NCBI GenBank assembly: GCA_016285075.1
Contig: JAEEQB010000017.1
Coordinates: 1 to 64,000, forward strand
DNA from: Prevotella sp.
Lineage (GTDB): Bacteria > Bacteroidota > Bacteroidia > Bacteroidales > Bacteroidaceae
Reading direction: 5' to 3'
DNA length: 64,000 nt
Of this stretch, positions 15,935-24,047 are shown piece by piece. Each line of letters starts with the position of its first letter. Positions within the stretch are counted from its first letter, which is position 1. A program made the position numbers and the translations under genes. The notes under the pieces are model-generated. The model worked only from the letters and a program-made list of their open reading frames with translations. It did no database searches and was not told where the DNA came from.

Positions 15935-18007
15935 TCAGAAGGCGATGAAGGGTCTCACATCGGCATGGAACTCCTTACTGTGGATACGGGTTTCCGTTTT
16001 TTGTTCCAGCTGTAGTGCGAAATACACGGCATTCTTTGAGTCAACTTCGGTGCTTGTCCACGCAATAGCTCTGATGGAGAAATTGGGTGCGTTCTCGCGG
16101 ATGTTATAATCCAGGTTCTTATCAAGTTTATCAACCGAATAGACTTCTTTGTTATCTTCATGCTTAATGGTTCCGCCAAGTCCCTTGCATGCCATGAGCC
16201 ACTGGCCGACGGTGGGCAAGAACCAGCGCGAGAAACCGTAGACAGAGGGGTTGAAACCGTCGACCACAAAGTTGTAGGCCCACTTGGCGGCGGGATGGTC
16301 GTGGCCGTCGGTGGCCAGCTTCTCGGTGCGGCTGACGCCGTTGTTCTGTTTCTCCCAGCTGTTGGTATTCTTTTTTGTGTCCTCTATGCAGACCTCCTTT
16401 CTGCTGTCGGTCTCATCCCATTTCATTTCGTTGCTCGCGCTGTAACTCATGGCCAGGCCTCGGTAGGCGCCACTGGCCTCGGCATCGTTACCGATGTACA
16501 CCACGTAGGCCACGGGGGCGGTCTTGGCATCCGTACAGCCGGCCTCGCTGGTATAGAACTTACCGTTCTTGGCCATGATCATGCCCACCTCGGCTTCATC
16601 TTTGGTGAAGGCCGCCTTGTCCTTGCAGGCATTGAAGCGGAACACCTCCGTCACACCCTCGATGGCCTCCGTGGGTTTGGGGTTGAAGAACCAGTTCGAG
16701 GAGATTTGGAAGCCCGTCTTGTAGCGCACCACGAAGGCATTATTCACGGGATAGGCATGCTTGCCACTTACGCCACGACCGGTGTAGCTGTTGGTGATGT
16801 CGAAGTCCACTTCGCGCATATCCATCTTAACGGCTGTGTAGTTAGGTAGCGACGTATAGAAAGTTTCGGCGTTGTTGTAGGTTACCGTCTGAATGGTGAG
16901 GGTTGTGCCGCTGGTGCTGCCCTTCTCGTAGATGAAGCGCAAGTCATCCTTATCATCCTTGAAACGGTTCTTGAAGTCGTTCACTTCGTCAGTATCGAGA
17001 CCGGCAGGCATCACCTTATCCCATATGTTATACTGCTCCCACAGTTTGGCCAGCGTTATCAGATCTTTCACGGGCATGGCCGCCTCATTCAGGCCGCCGA
17101 GGCCGGTGGTGTGGTTGTTGAAGTAGTTGCCTGCAGTGCCGGCTTTAGTCTTGTAACCCTGAGGGTTGGCAAGGATAGCCAACAGCTGTGCCAGGTACTG
17201 CATCTTCTCCTTCTGCACGCCGAGGTCCACCGGGTACTTCTGTTCCAGGCATTTCGACTTTTGGTAGGTCTTCACGTTCTTCGGCCCCACCTGGAACGAC
17301 ATCCAGTGGGTGTCCTCCTTCTTGTCGGGGCTGTAGGCGGGGCGCACGCAGATCCAGTAGCAGTTGTCCTTGTCCTTCACCACGTCGCCGAAGCGGTAGT
17401 AGGGCTCGCCGTCGAACGAGCCGTTCTCACCGACGCTGGCGGCTGACACCAGTCGCAGCTGTGCGAGCTGCGGCATCTGCTTCACGTCCACGTCGATGGT
17501 GGCCACGGTGCCAGCGGCGCCCATGGTGAACGTCAGCGTGCCCACACCGTCCACCGTGTAGGTGTCGCTCGTGGTGGTAGCAGCCAGGTTCTTGCCCGTC
17601 AGCGAGTTATAGCGGGTGACGGCCTCCGTAGCGTTGGCCACCGTGATGGTACGCACGCGGGGCTGCGACTGGTCGAGCACCTGACCGAGCTTCGGCTCGA
17701 AGGTCGCGGTCTTCCAGTCGTTGGGCAGCGAGTCGCACACCGACAGCTGGCTCACCAGACGGTAGAGGGCGTCGCCAGCTTCACTCTCTTTCTCATACGG
17801 ATCCTGGGCAATCTCCTCTGCGGAGCGCCCGTCCTTGTCGTCGTCATCATCACTACAGGATGTCATGCTCATGCTGAGACCACTCAGCAATACAATGCAT
17901 AATGCATAATGCATAATGCTTAATGCATAAATTCCCGCTGATGCGCCTACCCGTAGCCTTTGCTTAATGCTTAATGGGCTGTGCCATGTAAATCTTTTTG
18001 CTTTCAT
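15935..18007 (-). CDS. Surface lipoprotein, paralogous family, one FISUMP-like domain
   Basis: A 690-residue lipoprotein, function unknown. Start ATG 18007 (MKAKRFTW). The signal peptide is unusually long: lipobox MSMTSC with Cys51, then SDDDDDK. The extra length comes from repeat DNA, namely two separate GCATAAT/GCTTAAT blocks with an intervening stretch encoding RLRVGASAG. Residues about 70-260 are the shared N-terminal domain, closest to the 706/952 pair (TATFEPKLGQ, VGTLTFT, MPQLAQLRLV, YYRFGDVV, YWICVRPAYSP, DTHWM). The FISUMP-like end begins about 470 with VGMIMAKNGKFY and includes HDHPAAKWA, WFLPTVGQW, AWTST and VRPFIAF. It may be cotranscribed with the regulatory operon upstream, across a 336-bp gap that holds a decayed gene fragment; I see no promoter of its own. 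Confidence 0.8.
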   Translation of the reverse strand: MKAKRFTWHSPLSIKQRLRVGASAGIYALSIMHYALCIVLLSGLSMSMTSCSDDDDDKDGRSAEEIAQDPYEKESEAGDALYRLVSQLSVCDSLPNDWKTATFEPKLGQVLDQSQPRVRTITVANATEAVTRYNSLTGKNLAATTTSDTYTVDGVGTLTFTMGAAGTVATIDVDVKQMPQLAQLRLVSAASVGENGSFDGEPYYRFGDVVKDKDNCYWICVRPAYSPDKKEDTHWMSFQVGPKNVKTYQKSKCLEQKYPVDLGVQKEKMQYLAQLLAILANPQGYKTKAGTAGNYFNNHTTGLGGLNEAAMPVKDLITLAKLWEQYNIWDKVMPAGLDTDEVNDFKNRFKDDKDDLRFIYEKGSTSGTTLTIQTVTYNNAETFYTSLPNYTAVKMDMREVDFDITNSYTGRGVSGKHAYPVNNAFVVRYKTGFQISSNWFFNPKPTEAIEGVTEVFRFNACKDKAAFTKDEAEVGMIMAKNGKFYTSEAGCTDAKTAPVAYVVYIGNDAEASGAYRGLAMSYSASNEMKWDETDSRKEVCIEDTKKNTNSWEKQNNGVSRTEKLATDGHDHPAAKWAYNFVVDGFNPSVYGFSRWFLPTVGQWLMACKGLGGTIKHEDNKEVYSVDKLDKNLDYNIRENAPNFSIRAIAWTSTEVDSKNAVYFALQLEQKTETRIHSKEFHADVRPFIAF

Positions 18008-18084
18008 TTTGTTTTTTGTTATTTGTTATTATTCGTTGTTGTCGTTGTTCATTGTCTCGGGCGTTGCTGCCTCAGGCAGCGTTA

Positions 18085-18228
18085 TCACTTCGTTCTGAAC
18101 AGGCAGACGGGACGGAGATAGCGGCCTTAGATTTTATCCTGCTTGGAGAATAGGGCACCATTTTTCGTGATGCCCAGTTGCCAGGCTTCGCCGTTCTTGC
18201 CAGTCTGGGTGGCCGTCCAGTAATATCC
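18085..18228 (-). pseudogene. Decayed C-terminal fragment of a FISUMP-like lipoprotein
   Basis: Read on the minus strand from 18228, the sequence encodes GYYWTATQTGKNGEAWQL, then a few residues to an in-frame TAA, then GRYLRPVCLFRTK and a second stop. This is the typical end of a FISUMP/DUF1566 domain (WTAT..., then LRPVRLF) without the upstream part and with a nonsense codon. No start or lipobox remains. It lies in the gap between the AraC-type gene and the 690-residue lipoprotein and is flanked by ATTATCA repeats, so it looks like the remnant of a deleted paralogue. Confidence 0.65.
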
Positions 18229-18343
18229 ATTATCAATTATCAATTATCAATTAGACCGCAGGTCGCAGCCCGCTACGCGCAGCCCATTATCATTTATCAT
18301 TTATCATTTATCATTTAGGGCGCAGCCCGCAGGGCTTCGCCCG

Positions 18344-18901
18344 CTACGCGTCTCTCGTGAGAATCTGGCGGTATTCGGCGGGGGTCATGCCGATGGCCTC
18401 CTGAATGCGGCGTTGCATGGTGCGGACGTTGCCGAAGCCGGCTTCCTCGGCAATGGCGGCGATGCTGTAGTTGGGTTTCTCGCGCAACAGCCGCAGGGCG
18501 GCCAATACGCGGAGGTTGCTGATGTAGGCTTCGGGCGTGCGGTGGATGGTCTTGTTGCGGAACAGCCGTACCAGCCGGTCGTGGCTCACGCCGAGTAGCT
18601 TGGCCAGCGCGTCGGTGTCGAAGTCGGGCTGCAGGTGCAGGCGCTGCTGCTCCACGCGCAGCTCCAGCAGTGCCAGGAGCTGTGCATCGTCCTGCAGGTC
18701 GGCGTTACGCTGGCGGTTGATGTTGCCGTCGAGCAGTTCACGCGCCACCTCCACACGGCGCCGCAGCTCTGTGTAGCACTCCATCTGCTCGCTCAGGTCC
18801 AGGTTGCGCTCCACCAGTCGCAGCAACTCGTCCTTCAGGCGTTCCACCTCCTCCCTAAGTCTCTCGTTCTCAGCCTGTAGCTTCTTTATCTCTTCGCTCA
18901 T
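18344..18901 (-). CDS. Coiled-coil AraC-type transcription regulator
   Basis: A 185-residue DNA-binding protein. ATG 18901 is chosen because it lies 4 bp after the STAS gene stop and gives a clean N-terminus. Residues 1-60 form a leucine-zipper-like coiled coil (repeated LQAENERLREEVERL pattern); about 80-185 is an AraC/XylS double helix-turn-helix, with DALAKLLGVSHDRLVRLF in the first and SIAAIAEEAGFGNVRTMQRR plus GMTPAEYR in the second. It lacks the sugar-binding or receiver domain usual in this family, so its input probably comes through the coiled coil or a partner. It is third in an operon after the phosphatase/kinase and STAS genes. A role as output regulator, and possibly as the factor reading the GCGACA sites, is inference. 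Confidence 0.85.
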   Translation of the reverse strand: MSEEIKKLQAENERLREEVERLKDELLRLVERNLDLSEQMECYTELRRRVEVARELLDGNINRQRNADLQDDAQLLALLELRVEQQRLHLQPDFDTDALAKLLGVSHDRLVRLFRNKTIHRTPEAYISNLRVLAALRLLREKPNYSIAAIAEEAGFGNVRTMQRRIQEAIGMTPAEYRQILTRDA

Positions 18902-18905
18902 TATT

Positions 18906-19220
18906 TCACCCCTCCACTTCATACAGCTGTAGGAAACCACCTGTGCGGAGCACTTCCTCCACATCCTCTTGCAGGTCTCGGAGAATGGCGCGATGGCCGT
19001 TCTTCCGCGTATGCTTGTAGATGTTGAGCATGATGCGCAGGCCACTGGAGCTGATGTATTCTAGCTCAGAGCAGTCAATCACGATGTCGCAGTCGTCGCG
19101 TTCGAACAGGGGTGCCAGTTTTTGTTCCGCCTTGCTGCTGGCCGTATTGTCGAAGTCGCCGCTGATGGCAACCACCATCCGGCCCTGTTCTTCAGTCATT
19201 GTAATATTCATCATCGCCAT
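18906..19220 (-). CDS. STAS-domain anti-sigma-factor-antagonist-like protein
   Basis: A 104-residue cytosolic protein with one STAS domain. The motif DCSELEYISSSGLR (residues 49-62) contains the serine that RsbW-type kinases phosphorylate in SpoIIAA/RsbV proteins, likely one of Ser57-Ser59. It lies 18 bp after the gene for a fused PP2C phosphatase/GHKL kinase, exactly the enzymes that would remove or add that phosphate. The classical partner would be an anti-sigma kinase. Here the kinase is fused to the phosphatase, and the next gene is an AraC-type regulator rather than a sigma factor. The target of the unphosphorylated form is unknown. Start ATG 19220; a start at ATG 19211 is possible. Confidence 0.9.
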   Translation of the reverse strand: MAMMNITMTEEQGRMVVAISGDFDNTASSKAEQKLAPLFERDDCDIVIDCSELEYISSSGLRIMLNIYKHTRKNGHRAILRDLQEDVEEVLRTGGFLQLYEVEG

Positions 19221-19238
19221 GGTGTTTTTTGTTCTTTC

Positions 19239-21341
19239 CTAACTTGCGTATTTCGCATTGAGATTCTTCCGAATCGTCAGTATGTTCCTGCCATCTTCGC
19301 GGCGATAGTCAAGTCCGTCGCTCATCTGGTGGATAAAGAGGATACCCAGTCCGCCCTCGGGTCGCTTGTCGGGGGGGAGGGTCGTGTCGGCCATGGGAGC
19401 CTTCGTGGGGTCGAATGGCCGGCCCTCGTCGGTGACGGTCACCAAGAGGGCATCGTCCGTGGTGTTTGTGCGGATGGAGAGGGGACGGCTCTGGCAGCCG
19501 TCATAGGCATACATGATGACGTTGGTCACCGCCTCCTCCACGGCCAACCGCAGCCGCTTGGTGTCCTTCGTGCTCAGTCCGGCCTGTCCGGCGGCGTCGA
19601 CCACGAAGTCCTTCATGCGCGACAGCTCTTCGATGTCGGCCTTCAGTTCTAACTCTTTCTTTTTCCACTTCAGGCACAGCAGGGTGATGTCGTCGCTCTG
19701 CTCGGCCTGTCCGGCATGTTGCTTGACGGATGTCTCCATCAGCTCCACCACCTCGCGCGGCGAGCGGCCTACGGCCTGCCGTGCTATCTCATGCACGCGC
19801 TGGCGGGTCAGGAACTCTCCTTCCTCGTTCTTCGCCTCGGTCAGGCCGTCGGTATAGAGGAGGAGCATGTCGTCTGGCTGTAGCTGTGTCTGTTGTCCTT
19901 CAAAGGCCCAGTCGTCCAATGCCCCTACGGGGAGGTTTGGACAGACGGGCAACGTTTCTTCTTTCATATTATTATTTGATGTATTGATGACAATTGGTGC
20001 CTCGTGACCGGCGTTGCAGTAGTCTAATTGGCCGGTGCGGAGGTCGAGAACACCGACGAACAGTGTGGCGAAGTAGCCACTCGACTGTTCTTCATAGAGT
20101 ATTTGGTTCATTCCCTGCACGATGTTGGCGGCGGGGTTGGGTGTTGGGTGATGGGTGTTGGGTGTTGGTGTGTTGGGTGTTGGTGGGGTGGGGTAGAGTG
20201 ACGCGAGGGATTCGTGGTTCAGCACCCTGGTGGCCTCGGTGCGGAAGAAGGATCGGGTGACGGTCATCAGCAGGGCGGCGGGGATGCCTTTGCCCGTGAC
20301 GTCGCCGATGCAGAAGCAGATGCGACTGCCGCTGAAGATGAAGTCGTAAAAGTCGCCGCCCACCTGACGTGCCGGTGTCAGCGAGGCGTACAGCTCCACG
20401 TCGTCGCGGTCGGGATAGCCCGGGAATGTCTTGGGGATCATCGACTGTTGGATGTCGCGTGCCACCGACAGCTCGCTGAGGAAACGCTCCTTCTCTATCC
20501 GCTCTGCCTGCAGGCGGCGGATGTTCTTCACTGAGCGGTGGATGATGAAGCCCAATGCCAGCAGTCCGAGCACCTGGAGCGCAATGATGCCTATGAGTGA
20601 GCGGTGCTGGTTCTCGATGAGCTGTGTGGCCATGGCCGACAGCTCGCGCAGCGGCACGTCGGCAGCGAGCACGGCCACGGCCTGTCCCGTGGAGTCGTGC
20701 AGGCAGCGTGAGTAGCTGCACATCAGCACATAGTTGATGTTGCCCTCGTAGGGCTCGCTCCAGTACCCCTTCATGCCCGACTGGGTGACGTGATGGCCGC
20801 TGACCACGCTGGCAAACCACGGCCGCACGGTGTAGTCGAAGTGCATGAAGCTCTGGTGCAGCTCCATGAGCTTGCTGTCTTCGATGGTGGTGTCCTTGAT
20901 GGCCTGCAGGCGCTGTGCGCTGTCTATCTCCTGCTCCTCCTCATAGATATAGATGCCCAAGCGCCCGTCGGGGCGGTCGGACGCCTCCACGTGCTGCTCG
21001 ATGTGCGGGGGTACGAAACCGGGTACGAAACCAAGGCTGACACCCACCACCTGGTGCTGGCTGGCCGACAGACGGCGCAGCAGCATGGCCAGGGTGTCGA
21101 TGTCCACCTCCATGAGCTGGCGTTTGATCTCGGGCACGGCTTTGTCGACGGCCTGCTCCACCTCCCGCTTCACCTTGGCGATGCGTGGGCTGAGGGTCAG
21201 GTCGCGCTGTGCCTTCTCCGTCAGCTGCTGGGTGATGCCCTCGCGTGCGGTGAAGTATTGCACGGCGGTGGTCACTTCCAGCAGCACGGCGGCGATGACA
21301 ATCACCACGATGCTCAGTCTCGTATGTTGCTTCAGTTTCAT
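19239..21341 (-). CDS. Membrane sensor PP2C (SpoIIE/RsbU-type) phosphatase fused to RsbW-like GHKL kinase
   Basis: A 700-residue inner-membrane protein. ATG 21341 is preferred over an upstream TTG. Order: transmembrane helix 8-28; an extracytoplasmic sensor region of about 220 residues (cache-like in size and position); second helix about 249-268; short coiled linker; SpoIIE-type PP2C phosphatase about 300-560 with GGDFYD (D330), GDVTGKG (D347), TDG (D498) and SDDIT; and a GHKL ATPase about 570-700 with EEAVTNV (N-box) and GGLGI. The PP2C domain contains an odd Pro/Thr/Asn-rich insert at 384-404 made by a GTGTTGG-type repeat. It should sense an external signal and set the phosphorylation of the STAS protein encoded next. 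Its promoter carries the triple half-site, so the circuit may control itself. The -7 element ends only 7 bp before the ATG, which suggests a leaderless or very short leader. Confidence 0.9.
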   Translation of the reverse strand: MKLKQHTRLSIVVIVIAAVLLEVTTAVQYFTAREGITQQLTEKAQRDLTLSPRIAKVKREVEQAVDKAVPEIKRQLMEVDIDTLAMLLRRLSASQHQVVGVSLGFVPGFVPPHIEQHVEASDRPDGRLGIYIYEEEQEIDSAQRLQAIKDTTIEDSKLMELHQSFMHFDYTVRPWFASVVSGHHVTQSGMKGYWSEPYEGNINYVLMCSYSRCLHDSTGQAVAVLAADVPLRELSAMATQLIENQHRSLIGIIALQVLGLLALGFIIHRSVKNIRRLQAERIEKERFLSELSVARDIQQSMIPKTFPGYPDRDDVELYASLTPARQVGGDFYDFIFSGSRICFCIGDVTGKGIPAALLMTVTRSFFRTEATRVLNHESLASLYPTPPTPNTPTPNTHHPTPNPAANIVQGMNQILYEEQSSGYFATLFVGVLDLRTGQLDYCNAGHEAPIVINTSNNNMKEETLPVCPNLPVGALDDWAFEGQQTQLQPDDMLLLYTDGLTEAKNEEGEFLTRQRVHEIARQAVGRSPREVVELMETSVKQHAGQAEQSDDITLLCLKWKKKELELKADIEELSRMKDFVVDAAGQAGLSTKDTKRLRLAVEEAVTNVIMYAYDGCQSRPLSIRTNTTDDALLVTVTDEGRPFDPTKAPMADTTLPPDKRPEGGLGILFIHQMSDGLDYRREDGRNILTIRKNLNAKYAS
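20134..20200 (-). repeat. In-frame GTGTTGG minisatellite inside the PP2C gene
   Basis: About 65 bp of imperfect 7-bp units (GGGTGTT, GGGTGAT, GTGTTGG) encode YPTPPTPNTPTPN and HHPTPNP on the minus strand. It falls between conserved PP2C blocks, so it probably forms a surface loop. A change in unit number other than by threes would break the reading frame. Confidence 0.8.
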
Positions 21342-21347
21342 CTGCTG

Positions 21348-21463
21348 CAAAGATAATTATTTTCTGTTAAACTGCAAAGGAATCTTGTTTTTTTTCTTGC
21401 ATATACCCGCGGCATCATTAAAGAAATTGCGACAAATCGCGGAATTCCCCCGCAATTTGTCGC
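21348..21463 (-). promoter_or_regulatory. Promoter with GCGACA/TGTCGC triple half-site (copy 3, regulator operon)
   Basis: Minus-strand -7 element TATCTTTG at 21348-21355. The nearest half-site is degenerate (GCGGCA at 21409); the second is GCGACA at 21429 and the inverted TGTCGC is at 21458. Spacings are 61, 20 and 29 bp. The outer two form a hairpin with a different inner sequence from the other copies. It precedes the phosphatase/STAS/AraC operon. Confidence 0.6.
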
Positions 21464-21477
21464 ATCCACCGTAATAT

Positions 21478-21625
21478 TTGGAAGTTATCGAAGTTATCGC
21501 TTCGCTCGAAGTTATCGAAGTTAACGACGATAGTTTTTTTCGCAGATATTAGCGCTTACGTCTATTGTCGTTAACTTCGAGCGGTCGCAGACCGCGATAA
21601 CTTCGATAACTTCGTTAACTTCCAA
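21478..21625. repeat. Long imperfect inverted repeat of GAAGTTATC units
   Basis: The left arm (21478-21526) and right arm (21568-21622) are built from GAAGTTATC/GATAACTTC 9-bp units and can pair into a long stem around GTCGTTAACTTCGAGC. With the promoter block and an ATCATTT array, this fills the gap between the phosphatase operon and the end of the legumain-fusion gene. It could act as the terminator of the upstream operon. Confidence 0.7.
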
Positions 21626-21659
21626 AAAATATCATTTATCATTTATCATTTATCATTTA

Positions 21660-24047
21660 TCATTTAGGGCTTTGCCCGCCAAAGAACTCCTCCATGGTCT
21701 CTTCATAGACGGAGCCGTACTGTTGCTGGTTGTAGATGGTGACATGGCTGCCGTTGGTAGACCTGAACAGCTCCTTGTAGAGATCGTAGATGCTGATAGA
21801 TGGCATGAGATCAATATAAAAACGGAACGTGCGCGCGAAGGCGTTCGAGAGGTACACGCCAAGCTCGTTGTTGTGTACGTCGGCCTTCGAGGTCTCGTAG
21901 GGGCTGGCGGCGGTGAGTACCAGCACGTCGGGCGTGCCCTCGAGGGCTTCACCCCACTTGCCGCTGTAGCACGTCTCTATGGCGAACATCATACGGCGGT
22001 ACTTTTTAAGTGAAGAGTGAAGAGTGAAGAGTGAAGAATTGGTTTCCCCGTCGACACCCTTCCCGCTCATTTCTTCCACAATGTCCATGAGGCGCTGGCT
22101 GCCGAAGTACTCCGTGGCATCCTCGTTGCCCCAGAGGGGGCCGTCCTTGCTGCCGCCGTGGCCGCTCCAGAAGACGAACACGTCGCTGTTGGCGTCAGGA
22201 TGGATGACGTGGGGCAGGCGTTCGCTCTGCCGCCCCAGCATGATGTTGGCCAGGTCCTCCGGCCGCAGGTCGGTGAAGCGGTAGTCCACTACGGCGTCCT
22301 TGCGGACGTCATTGCCGGCAGATTCGGAATTTCCGGCCTCTTTGGGATCCTCCACGAAGATCTTTCCGGGGTAGACGTTGTTCGTGTCGAAGGCCAGGTT
22401 GTCCTCAACTATGAGCACGATGTGGGCGTCGTCGTAGCCGTGCCGGCGCAGCAGCTGGTACATGGCGAAGGCATCGGCCTGGTGACGGTAGTTGATCCAG
22501 GTGGTGGAAGGGCTGATGACCACGGCCCAGCGGTCGGTCAGCTCGGGCAGCGGCTTTTTCGGAACATAGTCGTCCTGGAATTCCTGTATGAACGTCTTGT
22601 CCATTTTCCAAATCTCCTTGGTCGAGGCCTCGCTGGAGGTGCCGGCGGTGGAGAGGTAGATGATGGGTTGGACGTTGTTTAGGCTGTATACATCTGTCGT
22701 CTCACCCTTCAATGTCCAAAGCATATAGGTGGTGTTCAGCACCTTGGTCTGTGTCTCATCGTCCACAAACAGCATACCGGTGGCACCGCTGATGTCGACG
22801 CTGCGTCCGGCGGCCAGCTCACTGAAGGCGGTTGACAGTCCGGCGGCATCCCACTGTGTCGACACACCTTCCCAAGAACATATCACGGAACGCATGTGGT
22901 CGGTCAGTCCCGGCTCGTAGGGGGGCTCGCTGTAGACCACCGGCTGACCATAGAGCAGGCATTCGTTAGGGTTGGCTGCGCGGTGGGCGGCACCGAGGGC
23001 TATGAGGGTGAGCGCGTCGTACATCTGCGCCTCGCCGCCGATTGGTTTCTTGAAGAAGCGACCTTCGTAGGTCTGGTTGAATCCGTAGTTCATGCTGCCC
23101 ACGGGGCTTACGCCGAATACCAGGTACTTGTAGATGTCGGTCGCCAGCAGCTGCTGGTCGTATGAGGTGCTGGCGCAGAGCGTTTGTATCACGACAATCT
23201 TGTCGGTTCGGTAGGCAGCGAGACACTGTTCGCACACATCCCTGTAGTCCATGGCATCGCTCAGCGCGATGTTCATGTACAGGCTGTTCCCTTTACACTC
23301 GCTGAGCACCTCGTCCATGAAAGCTGAGAGGTCCTGTCCTTTCTTGTACGGCTCTAAGCCGCCGGCAATGTGTATGCCCTGCTCGGCGGCATAGAAGGCG
23401 AACCAGTCGCGGAACGAGTGCCCGTAGGCGTCGTCCGAATAGACCAGTGCCACGTCGGTAGCCTTCATGGCCTTGGCGGCAGAGACCATGATCTCGCACT
23501 GGGTGATGTCGCTCTCGGTGATGAACCAGGCGTAGGTGTTGCGGGCGTTGATGCGCTGCAGCTCCGCGCTGGAGCATGTGGGCATGACAACGGGCAGACG
23601 GTCCGTGCGGGCATGGGCCAGCAGGCTCATGGCGTGGTCGTCGTGGTAGGGGCCGATGATGGCGTGGCAGGTGTCGTCGCCCTTGGCGGGGTGGGTGAGG
23701 CGGCGGCCCAGTTCGTCTAAGTCCTCCGTGTCCTCGTCGTGGTAGCGCAGGTTCAGCTTCACCTGGCGGTTCAGCTTCTGCTGGGCGATGGCGATGTTCG
23801 ACAAGGCCCAGTCGGTGGCGTCCTCCCACTGCTTCTGTATCGAGGCGGGCAGCACCACGTCCACGTTCACGGTGATGGTGTCGACGGGGAAACCGTCGAC
23901 CACTGGGCTGACGATAACCTGCTCGTCAGCGCAAGAAGCGAGAAGAAAAAGACCCACAACATGCAGACCCACAACATGCAGACCCACCCCCAAGCCCCTC
24001 CCTATAAGGGAGGGGAGTATATGGTTCTTCCGCTTGGCTTTTTTCAT
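21660..24047 (-). CDS. Lipoprotein fusing a type I periplasmic-binding domain to a C13 (legumain-family) cysteine protease
   Basis: A 795-residue lipoprotein. Signal peptide with lipobox LLASC (Cys39) then ADEQ; its core (LPSLIGRG, two LHVVG units) is translated from repeats. Residues about 55-480 look like a type I periplasmic binding protein (LivJ/ABC-substrate type), with HAIIGPYHDDHAMSLLAHA, VVMPTCSSA and ATDVALVYSDDAYGHSF. Residues about 505-790 are a C13 peptidase related to legumain and GPI8: WINYRHQADAFAMYQLL, HIVLIVEDN, catalytic His630 in SGHGG and Cys693 in ETCYSG. An SSLFTLHSSLKK insert at 671-682 comes from a TGAAGAG repeat. Legumains cleave after Asn or Asp. Here ligand binding may control proteolysis at the envelope, which is inference. 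It follows the 401-residue lipoprotein in the same direction. Confidence 0.85.
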   Translation of the reverse strand: MKKAKRKNHILPSLIGRGLGVGLHVVGLHVVGLFLLASCADEQVIVSPVVDGFPVDTITVNVDVVLPASIQKQWEDATDWALSNIAIAQQKLNRQVKLNLRYHDEDTEDLDELGRRLTHPAKGDDTCHAIIGPYHDDHAMSLLAHARTDRLPVVMPTCSSAELQRINARNTYAWFITESDITQCEIMVSAAKAMKATDVALVYSDDAYGHSFRDWFAFYAAEQGIHIAGGLEPYKKGQDLSAFMDEVLSECKGNSLYMNIALSDAMDYRDVCEQCLAAYRTDKIVVIQTLCASTSYDQQLLATDIYKYLVFGVSPVGSMNYGFNQTYEGRFFKKPIGGEAQMYDALTLIALGAAHRAANPNECLLYGQPVVYSEPPYEPGLTDHMRSVICSWEGVSTQWDAAGLSTAFSELAAGRSVDISGATGMLFVDDETQTKVLNTTYMLWTLKGETTDVYSLNNVQPIIYLSTAGTSSEASTKEIWKMDKTFIQEFQDDYVPKKPLPELTDRWAVVISPSTTWINYRHQADAFAMYQLLRRHGYDDAHIVLIVEDNLAFDTNNVYPGKIFVEDPKEAGNSESAGNDVRKDAVVDYRFTDLRPEDLANIMLGRQSERLPHVIHPDANSDVFVFWSGHGGSKDGPLWGNEDATEYFGSQRLMDIVEEMSGKGVDGETNSSLFTLHSSLKKYRRMMFAIETCYSGKWGEALEGTPDVLVLTAASPYETSKADVHNNELGVYLSNAFARTFRFYIDLMPSISIYDLYKELFRSTNGSHVTIYNQQQYGSVYEETMEEFFGGQSPK
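22010..22040 (-). repeat. TGAAGAG heptanucleotide repeat inside the legumain domain
   Basis: About four copies of GTGAAGA units lie in frame, just upstream of the codons for the catalytic Cys block, and encode SSLFTLHSSL. The insertion sits between the SGHG and ETCYSG motifs, in a loop region of the fold. Confidence 0.8.
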
